Source: Pseudomonas fluorescens (GTDB lineage: Bacteria > Pseudomonadota > Gammaproteobacteria > Pseudomonadales > Pseudomonadaceae). From it: a stretch of 64,000 nt of DNA. Each line of letters starts with the position of its first letter. The stretch's first letter is position 1. The stretch covers positions 293,693-357,692 of the forward strand of contig NZ_LVEJ01000002.1 of the NCBI RefSeq assembly GCF_001648775.1, read 5' to 3'. Positions 17,281 to 24,682 of this stretch are shown piece after piece. A model generated the notes under the pieces. That model searched no databases. It was not told the origin of the DNA and worked only from the letters and a program-made list of their open reading frames with translations. The position numbers and the translations under genes are program-made.

Positions 17281-17370
17281 CTGTGGGAGCGAGCCTGCTC
17301 GCGAAAGCGGTGTGTCAGTCACAGAAATATTGACTGAACTGGCGCCTTCGCGAGCAGGCTCGCTCCCACA
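17281..17370. repeat. Paired REP element, CTCCCAC ends outward
   Basis: Inverted REP copies CTGTGGGAGCGAGCCTGCTCGCGAA and its complement lie around a spacer with GTCAGTCA...TTGACTGA. It sits between the convergent rmf and pyrD genes and ends 6 bp before the pyrD stop codon. Confidence 0.92.
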
Positions 17371-17376
17371 ATTGGA

Positions 17377-18396
17377 TCAGCGCAGCGCGGCGATGGCGTC
17401 GACCGATTCGCGAATCAGCGCCGGGCCTTTATAGATGAAGCCCGAATAGATCTGCACCAGGCTCGCACCGGCCAGAATCTTCTCGGCCGCATGCTTGCCT
17501 TCAGTAATCCCGCCCGCGGCAATGATCGGCAAACGCCCAGCCAACTCACCGGCCAGCACCTTCACGGTGTTGGTGCTCTTGTCACGCACCGGCGCGCCCG
17601 ACAGACCGCCCGCCTCGTCACCATGCTCCATGCCTTCAACGCCAACACGGCTGAGAGTGGTGTTGGTCGCGATCACCGCGTCCATGCCGGTTTCGATCAA
17701 CGCTTGAGCCACCTGCGCGGTTTCTTCATCAGTCATGTCCGGCGCGATCTTGATCGCCAACGGCACATGTTTGCCATGACGCAGGGCCAGTTCGGCGCGG
17801 CGCGTGGCCAGATCGGCGAGCAATTGCTTGAGCGAGTCGCCGAACTGCAGGCTGCGCAGGCCCGGAGTGTTCGGCGAACTGACGTTGACCGTTACATAGC
17901 TGGCGTGGGCATAGACCTTGTCCAGGCAGATCAGGTAATCGTCGACCGCACGCTCAACCGGCGTGTCGAAGTTCTTGCCGATGTTGATGCCCAGCACGCC
18001 TTTGTACTTAGCCGCTGCCACCCGCGCCAGCAGGTTATCGACACCGAGGTTGTTGAAACCCATGCGGTTGATGATCGCCTCGGCTTCCGGCAAGCGGAAA
18101 ATCCGTGGTTTCGGGTTGCCCGGCTGCGGACGCGGGGTCACGGTGCCGATTTCGACAAAACCGAAACCCAGTTGTGCAAAGCCATCGATGGCCGCGCCAT
18201 TTTTGTCCAGACCGGCCGCCAGACCCACCGGGTTCGGAAATTCCAGGCCCATCACCGTCACCGGCACTTTCGCCGGGGCCTTGCACAGCAAGCCGTTTAA
18301 GCCCAAACGCCCACCCGCGCCGATCAGATCCAGCGACAGATCGTGGGAGGTTTCCGGGGAAAGTTTGAACAACAGCTGACGGGCCAGGGAATACAT
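17377..18396 (-). CDS. pyrD: Dihydroorotate dehydrogenase (quinone), class 2
   Basis: A 339-residue inner-membrane-associated flavoprotein that oxidises dihydroorotate to orotate with quinone in pyrimidine synthesis. The amphipathic N-terminus [20 protein letters not shown] is the membrane-tunnel helix of class 2 enzymes. FMN-binding and catalytic motifs are seen: [10 protein letters not shown] near residue 60, [11 protein letters not shown] near 172 with the class-2 catalytic serine, and IAAGGI near 290. The start at 18396 is chosen for this conserved N-terminus; the longer frame upstream is spurious. The rmf-pyrD neighbourhood is usual in Pseudomonas. Confidence 0.95.
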   Translation of the reverse strand: MYSLARQLLFKLSPETSHDLSLDLIGAGGRLGLNGLLCKAPAKVPVTVMGLEFPNPVGLAAGLDKNGAAIDGFAQLGFGFVEIGTVTPRPQPGNPKPRIFRLPEAEAIINRMGFNNLGVDNLLARVAAAKYKGVLGINIGKNFDTPVERAVDDYLICLDKVYAHASYVTVNVSSPNTPGLRSLQFGDSLKQLLADLATRRAELALRHGKHVPLAIKIAPDMTDEETAQVAQALIETGMDAVIATNTTLSRVGVEGMEHGDEAGGLSGAPVRDKSTNTVKVLAGELAGRLPIIAAGGITEGKHAAEKILAGASLVQIYSGFIYKGPALIRESVDAIAALR

Positions 18397-18486
18397 GGGC
18401 GGCGATGACTCGGGCGGCGAAAAGAGGCGGCGATTATAGCCGGGCATCGACCTGCCGCGCGAGGCGCACGCGCAAATCGCTGTCAC

Positions 18487-18502
18487 TGGCATATGCCTTG
18501 CA
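18487..18502 (+). promoter_or_regulatory. Sigma-54 promoter candidate for nasST
   Basis: TGGCATATGCCTTGCA matches the -24/-12 consensus TGGCAC-N5-TTGC, with GG and GC separated by exactly 10 bp. It lies 118 bp upstream of nasS on the coding strand. Two more such sites precede the other nitrate transcripts, which supports nitrogen control through NtrC. Confidence 0.6.
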
Positions 18503-18619
18503 CCCGCCTTGCCATCAGCGCGCAGGCCAATGGCGGCAGGCGGGCAAGGACAATGGCGTCGTCTTCGGGGTTTGCCTGCGCAAAGTCCGTGGCGACGTTT
18601 TTTTTCGAGGTAGCGTTGG

Positions 18620-19831
18620 ATGAATGAATCTTCGGCAGGGCCGCTGGCCTGGGTCAATGGCAGCGATGCCCCGGAAAAGAGTGCAATCAACCTCGGCTTC
18701 ATGGCCCTGAGCGATTGCGCCTCGGTTGTCGTCGCGGCGACACAGGGCTTCGCCCAGCCTTACGGGCTGACCCTGAACCTCAAGCGTCAGAGCTCCTGGT
18801 CCAACCTGCGCGACAAACTGGTCAGCGGTGAACTGGATGCCGCGCACAGTTTGTACGGCCTGATCTATGCGGTACACCTGGGCATCGGCGGTGTCGCCCC
18901 GACCGACATGGCCGTGCTGATGGGCCTGAACCAGAACGGCCAGAGCCTCAATCTCTCCCACGGTCTGCAAAACCTCGGTGTGACCAGTCCTGAAGCGCTG
19001 GATCGCCATGTGCACCAAAGCCGCGCAAAACTGACCTTCGCCCAGACCTTCCCCACTGGCACGCACGCGATGTGGCTTTATTACTGGCTGGCGAGCCAAG
19101 GCATTCATCCGTTGCAGGATGTCGACAGCGTGGTGGTGCCGCCGTCACAAATGGTCGCGCACCTGCAGGCCGGGCGCATAGACGGTTTTTGCGTTGGTGA
19201 ACCGTGGGCGGCCAGCGCGGTGCAGCAGGATTTCGGCTTCACCCTCGCCACCAGTCAGACCATCTGGCCCGACCACCCGGAAAAAGTCCTCGGCTGCACC
19301 CGTGCGTTTGTCGAGCAATACCCCAACACGGCGCGGGCGCTGGTAATGGCGATCCTCGAAGCCAGCCGCTTCATCGAAGAAAGCCCGGAAAACCGCCGCA
19401 GCAGCGCGCAACTGCTCAGTGCGCCGGAGTACCTCGACGCGCCGCTTGCCTGCATCGAACCGCGGTTTCTCGGCGACTATGCCGATGGCCTCGGCAATCG
19501 CTGGCAGGACCCGCACGCCTTGCGCTTTCACGGCAAGGGCGAGGTCAATCTGCCGTATCTGTCGGACGGCATGTGGTTCATGACCCAGTTCCGCCGCTGG
19601 GGTTTGCTGCGCGAAGACCCGGATTACCTCGCTGTCGCCCGCCAGGTTCAGCAGCTCGATCTCTATCGCGACGCCGCGACGGCGGTCGGTGTTGCCGCGT
19701 GGGGCACCGACATGCGCAGCAGCCAGTTGCTCGACGGCAAAATCTGGGACGGCAGCGACCCGGCCGGTTACGCGCGCAGTTTCAAGTTGCATGCGTTGAA
19801 CGACGATGCTGCCCTTCTCGCCCGCCGCTGA
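18620..19831 (+). CDS. nasS: NasS-type nitrate sensor (NrtA/CmpA-like binding protein without signal peptide)
   Basis: A 403-residue protein related to periplasmic nitrate-binding proteins (NrtA/CmpA family), with [15 protein letters not shown] near residue 26, [16 protein letters not shown] near 73 and [15 protein letters not shown] near 190. It has no signal peptide, as expected for the cytoplasmic sensor NasS and not for an ABC transporter component; no ABC genes are adjacent. In Azotobacter and Pseudomonas, NasS sequesters the RNA-binding protein NasT until nitrate or nitrite releases it. The nasT gene follows after 15 bp, so the pair is co-transcribed. Confidence 0.92.
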   Translation: MNESSAGPLAWVNGSDAPEKSAINLGFMALSDCASVVVAATQGFAQPYGLTLNLKRQSSWSNLRDKLVSGELDAAHSLYGLIYAVHLGIGGVAPTDMAVLMGLNQNGQSLNLSHGLQNLGVTSPEALDRHVHQSRAKLTFAQTFPTGTHAMWLYYWLASQGIHPLQDVDSVVVPPSQMVAHLQAGRIDGFCVGEPWAASAVQQDFGFTLATSQTIWPDHPEKVLGCTRAFVEQYPNTARALVMAILEASRFIEESPENRRSSAQLLSAPEYLDAPLACIEPRFLGDYADGLGNRWQDPHALRFHGKGEVNLPYLSDGMWFMTQFRRWGLLREDPDYLAVARQVQQLDLYRDAATAVGVAAWGTDMRSSQLLDGKIWDGSDPAGYARSFKLHALNDDAALLARR

Positions 19832-19846
19832 CAGGAGCCCGCGAAC

Positions 19847-20422
19847 ATGTTGCGCATTCTGCTGATCAACGACACGGCGAAAAAAGTCGGGCGCCTGAAA
19901 GCCGCATTGACCGAAGCCGGTTTTGAGGTGATTGACGAGTCCGGCCTGACCATCGACCTGCCCGCGCGCGTCGAAACGGTGCGCCCGGACGTGATCCTGA
20001 TCGATACCGAGTCACCGAGCCGCGATGTCATGGAACAAGTGGTGCTGGTCAGCCGCGACCAGCCACGGCCGATCGTGATGTTTACCGACGAACATGATCC
20101 GGGGGTGATGCGCCAGGCGATCAAGTCCGGGGTCAGCGCCTACATCGTCGAAGGCATTCATGCCCAGCGTTTGCAGCCGATTCTGGATGTGGCGATGGCG
20201 CGCTTCGAAAGTGATCAGGCGTTGCGCGCGCAGTTGCAGGCGCGTGATCAGCAACTGGCTGAGCGCAAGCGTATTGAGTTGGCCAAGGGGTTGTTGATGA
20301 AGATGAAGGATTGCAATGAGGAAGAGGCTTACACCTTGATGCGGCGGCAGGCAATGAGCCGGCAGCAGAAGCTGATTCAGGTGGCGGAGCAGATTATTGC
20401 CATGAGTGAGTTGCTTGGCTGA
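19847..20422 (+). CDS. nasT: NasT, ANTAR-domain antitermination regulator
   Basis: A 191-residue response-regulator-like protein. A receiver-like domain (about 1-120) shows RILLINDTAKKVGRLK and VILIDTESPSRD. A coiled-coil linker (RAQLQARDQQLAERKRIE) leads to the C-terminal ANTAR domain (about 130-190), with RIELAKGLLMKMKDCNEEEAY and AMSRQQKLIQVAEQII. ANTAR domains bind RNA with two hexaloop hairpins and prevent a terminator from forming. Matching RNA leaders lie upstream of the nitrate transporter (21198) and nirB (24525). Activity should be released from NasS by nitrate or nitrite. Confidence 0.95.
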   Translation: MLRILLINDTAKKVGRLKAALTEAGFEVIDESGLTIDLPARVETVRPDVILIDTESPSRDVMEQVVLVSRDQPRPIVMFTDEHDPGVMRQAIKSGVSAYIVEGIHAQRLQPILDVAMARFESDQALRAQLQARDQQLAERKRIELAKGLLMKMKDCNEEEAYTLMRRQAMSRQQKLIQVAEQIIAMSELLG

Positions 20423-20442
20423 AATTTTCTGTCCTCTTAAGA

Positions 20443-21150
20443 GCCCCCTCACCCTAGCCCTCTCCCAAAGGGAGAGGGGACTGATTGGGGGATGCTCGCG
20501 ATGTACGCCGACCTGCGATTTCTGCTGTGAATCCATAATCGACTCAGTCTCTTAGGTCGATGTTTGACGCCAGACACCTCGGTCAGTCCCCTCTCCCGGA
20601 GGGAGAGGGGACTGATTGGGGGATGCTCGCGATGTACGCCGACCTGCAATTTCTGCTGTGAACCCATAATCGACTCGGTCTCTCAGGTCGATGTTTGACG
20701 CCAGACACCTCGGTCAGTCCCCTCTCCCTCCGGGAAAGTGAACTGGATTGGGGGATGCTCGCAACGTACGCCGCCCGGTGATTTTCTGCTGTGAACCCAT
20801 AATCGACTCGGTCTCTCAGGTCGATGTTTGACGCCAGACACCTCGGTCAGTCCCCTCTCCCGGAGGGAGAGGGGACTGATTGGGGGATGCTCGCGATGTA
20901 CGCCGACCTGCGATTTCTGCTGTGAAGCCATAATCGACTCGGTCTCTCAGGTCGATGTTTGACGCCAGACACCTCGGTCAGTCCCCTCTCCCTCCGGGAG
21001 AGGGGACTGATTGGGGGATGCTCGCGATGTACGCCGACCTGCAATTTCTGCTGTGAACCCATAATCGACTCGGTCTCTCAGGTCGATGTTTGACGCCAGA
21101 CACCTCGGTCAGTCCCCTCTCCCTCCGGGAGAGGGCTAGGGTGAGGGGCT
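20443..21150. repeat. MITE-like repeat with an internal tandem array of about 131-bp units (copy 2)
   Basis: The element is bounded by inverted ends (CCCCTCACCCTAGCCCTCTC left, GAGAGGGCTAGGGTGAGGGG right). Inside, the marker GGTCAGTCCCCTCTCCC begins at 20581, 20712, 20845, 20976 and 21107, giving units of 131, 133, 131 and 131 bp. Each unit carries GGGGGATGCTCGC, a TACGCCG stretch and CATAATCGACTC. The third unit is the most diverged. Apparent reverse-strand open frames repeat with the array and are not genes. It fills most of the 960-bp gap between nasT and the transporter gene and ends 18 bp before its promoter. Confidence 0.88.
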
Positions 21151-21167
21151 TTTGATTTTCCGGCTGT

Positions 21168-21183
21168 TGGCACAAATCTCGCT
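21168..21183 (+). promoter_or_regulatory. Sigma-54 promoter candidate for the nitrate transporter transcript
   Basis: TGGCACAAATCTCGCT has the -24 element TGGCAC and the GC of the -12 element at exactly GG-N10-GC; the -12 reads TCGC in place of TTGC. A start about 12 bp downstream would put the RNA 5' end just before the first leader hairpin at 21198. Confidence 0.65.
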
Positions 21184-21197
21184 ATGTAAAACGTACA

Positions 21198-21281
21198 GGT
21201 AACCAACGGCGGTTGCCCCACCCACGACAAAGACGTCGCTCACCCGTTCGCCCAACCGGCGCATCAGGTAGCGGCGTTTTT
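21198..21281 (+). promoter_or_regulatory. NasT (ANTAR) RNA leader: two hexaloop hairpins and an overlapping terminator
   Basis: Hairpin P1: stem GGTAACC/GGTTGCC (one G-T pair) at 21198-21217 with loop AACGGC. After a 7-nt linker comes P2: stem CGAC/GTCG at 21225-21238 with loop AAAGAC. Both loops are six bases with A at position 1 and G at position 4, the signature bound by ANTAR proteins. The terminator pairs ACGTCGCT (21233-21240) with AGCGGCGT (21270-21277) and ends in five T residues. Its 5' arm includes the 3' arm of P2, so P2 and the terminator cannot coexist. This is the expected antitermination switch. Confidence 0.8.
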
Positions 21282-21382
21282 GCGTTTTGGCCCCACAGCT
21301 CGGGGCCGGTGGTGCGGCCGTGGCGGCGCTCCACTTGCTGTTGCACGACTCCTTTCGAGACTCTTTTCAGCTGAGGTGCGCG

Positions 21383-22594
21383 ATGAATTCAAGCTTCTGG
21401 AAATCCGGCCACACCCCGACCCTGTTCGCGGCCTTCCTGTATTTCGACCTGAGCTTCATGGTCTGGTACCTGCTCGGCCCGCTGGCGGTGCAGATTGCCG
21501 CCGACCTGCACCTGACCACGCAACAACGCGGTCTCGTCGTCGCCACGCCGATCCTCGCCGGTGCGGTGCTGCGTTTCGTGATGGGCATGCTCGCCGATCG
21601 GTTATCGCCGAAAACCGCCGGGCTGATCGGTCAGGTCATCGTCATCTGTGCGCTGTTCGGTGCCTGGAAACTCGGCATCCACAGTTATGAACAAGCCCTG
21701 CTGCTCGGCCTGTTCCTCGGCATGGCCGGCGCCTCGTTTGCCGTCGCCCTGCCATTGGCGTCGCAATGGTATCCGCCGCAGCATCAAGGCAAAGCCATGG
21801 GCATTGCTGGCGCGGGCAACTCCGGCACCGTGTTCGCCGCGCTGCTCGCACCGGTACTGGCCGCTGCGTTCGGCTGGAGCAATGTCTTCGGCTTCGCTCT
21901 GATCCCGCTGATCCTGACGCTGGTGTTGTTCGCCTGGCTGGCGAAAAACGCCCCTGAGCGGCCAAAAGCCAAAGCCATGACCGACTACTTCAAAGCCTTG
22001 GGCGACCGTGACAGTTGGTGGTTCATGTTTTTCTACAGCGTCACCTTCGGCGGCTTCATCGGTCTGGCCAGCGCCCTGCCCGGCTATTTCAACGATCAAT
22101 ACGGTTTGAGCCCGGTAACCGCCGGTTACTACACCGCCGCCTGCGTGTTCGGTGGCAGTTTGATGCGGCCGTTGGGCGGCGCCCTGGCTGACCGTTTCGG
22201 AGGCATCCGCACCTTGCTGGCGATGTACACGGTGGCCGCCATTTGCATCGCTGCTGTGGGCTTCAACCTGCCAAGTTCCTACGCCGCGCTGGCACTTTTC
22301 GTCTGCACCATGCTCGGTCTGGGCGCAGGCAACGGCGCGGTGTTTCAACTGGTGCCGCAGCGTTTTCGTCTGGAGATCGGCGTCATGACCGGTTTGATCG
22401 GCATGGCCGGCGGTATCGGCGGTTTTGCCTTGGCGGCGGGCATGGGCGCGATCAAACAAAGCACCGGCAGCTATCAACTGGCCCTGTGGTTGTTCGCCAG
22501 CCTTGGCGTGTTGGCGTGGTTTGGCCTGCACGGCGTCAAGCGTCGCTGGAGAACCACTTGGGGTTCGGCAGCGGTGACAGCGGCGCGGGTCTGA
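21383..22594 (+). CDS. nasA: Nitrate/nitrite MFS transporter (NarK/NasA type)
   Basis: A 403-residue polytopic inner-membrane protein with 12 predicted helices that takes up nitrate. It shows the nitrate-porter features FDLSFMVWYLLGPLAVQIA in helix 1, GMLADRLSPK (MFS motif A) near residue 68, and Gly-rich signature regions GMAGASFAVALPLASQWY and GLGAGNGAVFQLVPQRF in helices 5 and 11. The start at 21383 is preceded by GAGGTGCGCG; earlier in-frame codons fall in the regulatory leader. The symbol follows P. aeruginosa usage. The kinase gene starts 7 bp after its stop, so they are one transcript. Confidence 0.93.
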   Translation: MNSSFWKSGHTPTLFAAFLYFDLSFMVWYLLGPLAVQIAADLHLTTQQRGLVVATPILAGAVLRFVMGMLADRLSPKTAGLIGQVIVICALFGAWKLGIHSYEQALLLGLFLGMAGASFAVALPLASQWYPPQHQGKAMGIAGAGNSGTVFAALLAPVLAAAFGWSNVFGFALIPLILTLVLFAWLAKNAPERPKAKAMTDYFKALGDRDSWWFMFFYSVTFGGFIGLASALPGYFNDQYGLSPVTAGYYTAACVFGGSLMRPLGGALADRFGGIRTLLAMYTVAAICIAAVGFNLPSSYAALALFVCTMLGLGAGNGAVFQLVPQRFRLEIGVMTGLIGMAGGIGGFALAAGMGAIKQSTGSYQLALWLFASLGVLAWFGLHGVKRRWRTTWGSAAVTAARV

Positions 22595-22601
22595 AGCGTC
22601 G

Positions 22602-24260
22602 ATGGCCCTGCAACTGAGCTTTGCCGAAGCCAGCGCCACCGGTCCGCGTGCGGAAAATCAGGACGCTGTGCGCCTGGTAACGCCCGCTCCGGCGCTGGCG
22701 GCGAGCAAGGGTTTTCTGTTCGCCATCGCCGATGGCGTCAGCCAATGCGTCGATGGCGGACTCGCAGCGCGTTCAACCTTGCAAGCCTTGGCGCTCGACT
22801 ACTACGCCACGCCGCAAACCTGGAGCGTGGCGCAGGCACTGGATCGCCTGCTGCTCGCGCAAAATCGCTGGTTGCAGGCCAATGGCGGTGGCCAGCCGTT
22901 GCTCACCACGGTCAGTGCCTTGGTCATGCGTGGTCGGCGCTTTACCCTTGCTCACGTCGGCGATTGCCGGGTGTATCGCTGGCATGCCGACAGCTTGCGA
23001 CGGATCAGTGAAGATCACGTTTGGGATCAGCCGGGCATGCAGCATGTGCTCAAGCGTGCACTGGGGCTGGATCAGCATCTGGTGCTGGACTTTCTTGATG
23101 GCGAACTGCGTGAAGGCGAAAGCTTTGTACTGCTCAGCGACGGCGTCTGGTCGACGTTGGGTGACACCGCGATTGCGGCGATTCTGCGTGACCAGCCGGA
23201 TCTGAGCAGTGCTGCGCAAACGCTGGTCAACGCGGCGCATCTGGCCGGGAGTCAGGACAATGCCAGTGCATTGCTGGTGCGGGTCGATGCTGTCGGTGAG
23301 GCGAATATTGGTGATGCGCTGATTCATTTGCAGCAATGGCCATTGCCGCCACCGCTGAAACCCGGGCAGATGTTCGAAGGCTGGCAGGTGCAGGGGGTTG
23401 TCGCTCAGAGTCAGCAGTCGCTGCTGTATCGGGTTGTCGACGTTCAGGGCCAGCCTTGGTTGCTGAAAACCTTGCCTGCGCGGCTGGCGGATGATCCACA
23501 AGCCGGGCAAGCCTTGTTGTCGGAAGAATGGTTCCTCAAGCGGGTGGCCGGGCGACATTTTCCTGAAGTCCACACGGGCAGCCAGCGTCAGCATTTGTAC
23601 TACGTGATGCGCGAATATTCCGGAAAAACCTTGGCACAGTTCACGGCTCTACCCTTGGCGCAATGGCAGGATATCGCCGAGCGTTTGCTGCGCGCGGTTG
23701 GCCTGCTGCATCGGCGACAAATTCTGCACCGCGACATCAAACCGGAAAACCTGCATTGGGGCGATGACGGCGAATTGCGCCTGCTGGATTTTGGCCTGGC
23801 GTATTGCCCAGGCTTGTCCGAAGACGCGCCGTCGACGTTGCCGGGAACCCCGAGCTACATCGCCCCGGAAGCGTTTCGCGGTGATCCGCCGAGTGCGCAG
23901 CAGGATTTGTATGCGCTCGGCGTGACCCTGTATTTCCTGCTGACCGGGCATTTTCCCTATGGCGAGATTGAAGCGTTTCAACGGCCGCGCTTTGGTCTGC
24001 CGGTGAGTGCCAGTCGTTATCGGCCGGATTTGCCGGAATGGCTGGCGCAGAGTCTGGAACGCGGGGTGGCGGCGGATGCCCAGCAACGCTTTGAAACGGC
24101 TGAAGAGTGGTTGCTGGTGCTGGAACAGGGGGAGCGGCGCAGTTTGAGCGTGCGGCCCAGACCGTTACTGGAGCGTGAGCCTTTGAAGGTGTGGCGGACG
24201 ATGGCGTTATTGGCATTGCTGGGAAATGTGGTGCTGCTGACTTTGTTGTTTCACAGTTGA
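22602..24260 (+). CDS. PP2C phosphatase - Ser/Thr protein kinase fusion with C-terminal membrane anchor
   Basis: A 552-residue protein joins a PP2C phosphatase (about 1-230) to an Hanks-type kinase (about 255-505). Phosphatase metal motifs are seen: ENQDAVRLV near residue 18, FAIADGVSQ near 40, HVGDCRVYRW near 117 and VLLSDGVW near 175. Kinase motifs follow: LLHRRQILHRDIKPENLHW near 376, LDFGLAY near 396, and GTPSYIAPEAF near 417. A hydrophobic segment (about 530-550) anchors it in the membrane. It is in the transporter operon, upstream of nirB, as in other Pseudomonas nitrate clusters (P. aeruginosa has a homologue in the same place). Its substrate is unknown; the transporter or NasS/NasT are guesses from context. 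Confidence 0.92.
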   Translation: MALQLSFAEASATGPRAENQDAVRLVTPAPALAASKGFLFAIADGVSQCVDGGLAARSTLQALALDYYATPQTWSVAQALDRLLLAQNRWLQANGGGQPLLTTVSALVMRGRRFTLAHVGDCRVYRWHADSLRRISEDHVWDQPGMQHVLKRALGLDQHLVLDFLDGELREGESFVLLSDGVWSTLGDTAIAAILRDQPDLSSAAQTLVNAAHLAGSQDNASALLVRVDAVGEANIGDALIHLQQWPLPPPLKPGQMFEGWQVQGVVAQSQQSLLYRVVDVQGQPWLLKTLPARLADDPQAGQALLSEEWFLKRVAGRHFPEVHTGSQRQHLYYVMREYSGKTLAQFTALPLAQWQDIAERLLRAVGLLHRRQILHRDIKPENLHWGDDGELRLLDFGLAYCPGLSEDAPSTLPGTPSYIAPEAFRGDPPSAQQDLYALGVTLYFLLTGHFPYGEIEAFQRPRFGLPVSASRYRPDLPEWLAQSLERGVAADAQQRFETAEEWLLVLEQGERRSLSVRPRPLLEREPLKVWRTMALLALLGNVVLLTLLFHS

Positions 24261-24274
24261 ACCGCGTCGCGCCA

Positions 24275-24350
24275 TTCGCGAGCAAGCTCGCTCCCACAGA
24301 GGATTTATGGACGACACAGATCCCCTGTGGGAGCGAGCTTGCTCGCGAAG
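24275..24350. repeat. Paired REP element, CTCCCAC ends inward
   Basis: Inverted REP copies flank a 32-bp spacer (ATTTATGGACGACACAGAT), which is unlike the GAATGCATTC spacers of other pairs in this arrangement. It lies just after the kinase gene, so it may terminate or stabilise that transcript. The sequence 24351-24477 shows no gene. Confidence 0.88.
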
Positions 24351-24477
24351 GCGCCCGTCCAATCACTACAAATCCACCTGCCTGAATGCCCCACAAACGA
24401 GCAATCCGCTTCGATTCGGTGCAAAAAATCACCCTCAAAACCTGCCAAATCCCAATAAACCCGCCACCGCCCCCACT

Positions 24478-24493
24478 TGGCACAACCACTGCA
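24478..24493 (+). promoter_or_regulatory. Sigma-54 promoter candidate for nirB-nirD-nitrate reductase-SUMT
   Basis: TGGCACAACCACTGCA matches TGGCAC-N5-TTGC with one substitution (CTGC) and exact GG-N10-GC spacing. A start near 24504 would leave about 20 nt before the first leader hairpin. Confidence 0.7.
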
Positions 24494-24524
24494 TTACCCC
24501 ACTCAACACACACATAAAGCCCAA

Positions 24525-24611
24525 CCTTCAACGACGAAGGCTGCGCTTCCCGAGAGAACGGGACCAGGACAAAGGCGTCCTCGCTAGGCAACTAGCGGGA
24601 CGCCTTTTTTT
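24525..24611 (+). promoter_or_regulatory. NasT (ANTAR) RNA leader of nirB with three hexaloop hairpins and a terminator
   Basis: Three consecutive 5-bp stems with six-base loops are visible. H1 at 24525-24540 is CCTTC/GAAGG with loop AACGAC. H2 at 24548-24563 is TCCCG/CGGGA with loop AGAGAA. H3 at 24566-24581 is AGGAC/GTCCT with loop AAAGGC. All have A1 and G4. The intrinsic terminator uses 24571-24587 as 5' arm and pairs with CTAGCGGGACGCCTTT around GCAA (one bulged C), ending in seven T residues. H3 overlaps the terminator 5' arm and so excludes it. H1-H2 and H2-H3 linkers are 7 and 2 nt. Usual ANTAR targets have only two hairpins. Confidence 0.8.
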
Positions 24612-24682
24612 GTTTGCGCAAAATTTCTCGAGCAAGGCCTGACTGCCCACAAGAGGCCAGCCGCAGCTCCCCGGAGAACCTG

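Noticed and set aside
18620..19831. Periplasmic component of a nitrate ABC transporter
   Set aside because: There is no signal peptide and no permease or ATPase gene; linkage to an ANTAR gene fits NasS.
20443..21150. CRISPR array or repeated small genes
   Set aside because: The whole 131-bp unit is repeated, with no unique spacers and no cas genes; the repeated small frames change with the array and have no ribosome-binding sites.
24416..24436. GGTGC...CACC dyad as an NtrC site before nirB
   Set aside because: The half-sites are in the opposite order from the NtrC consensus and the match is short.
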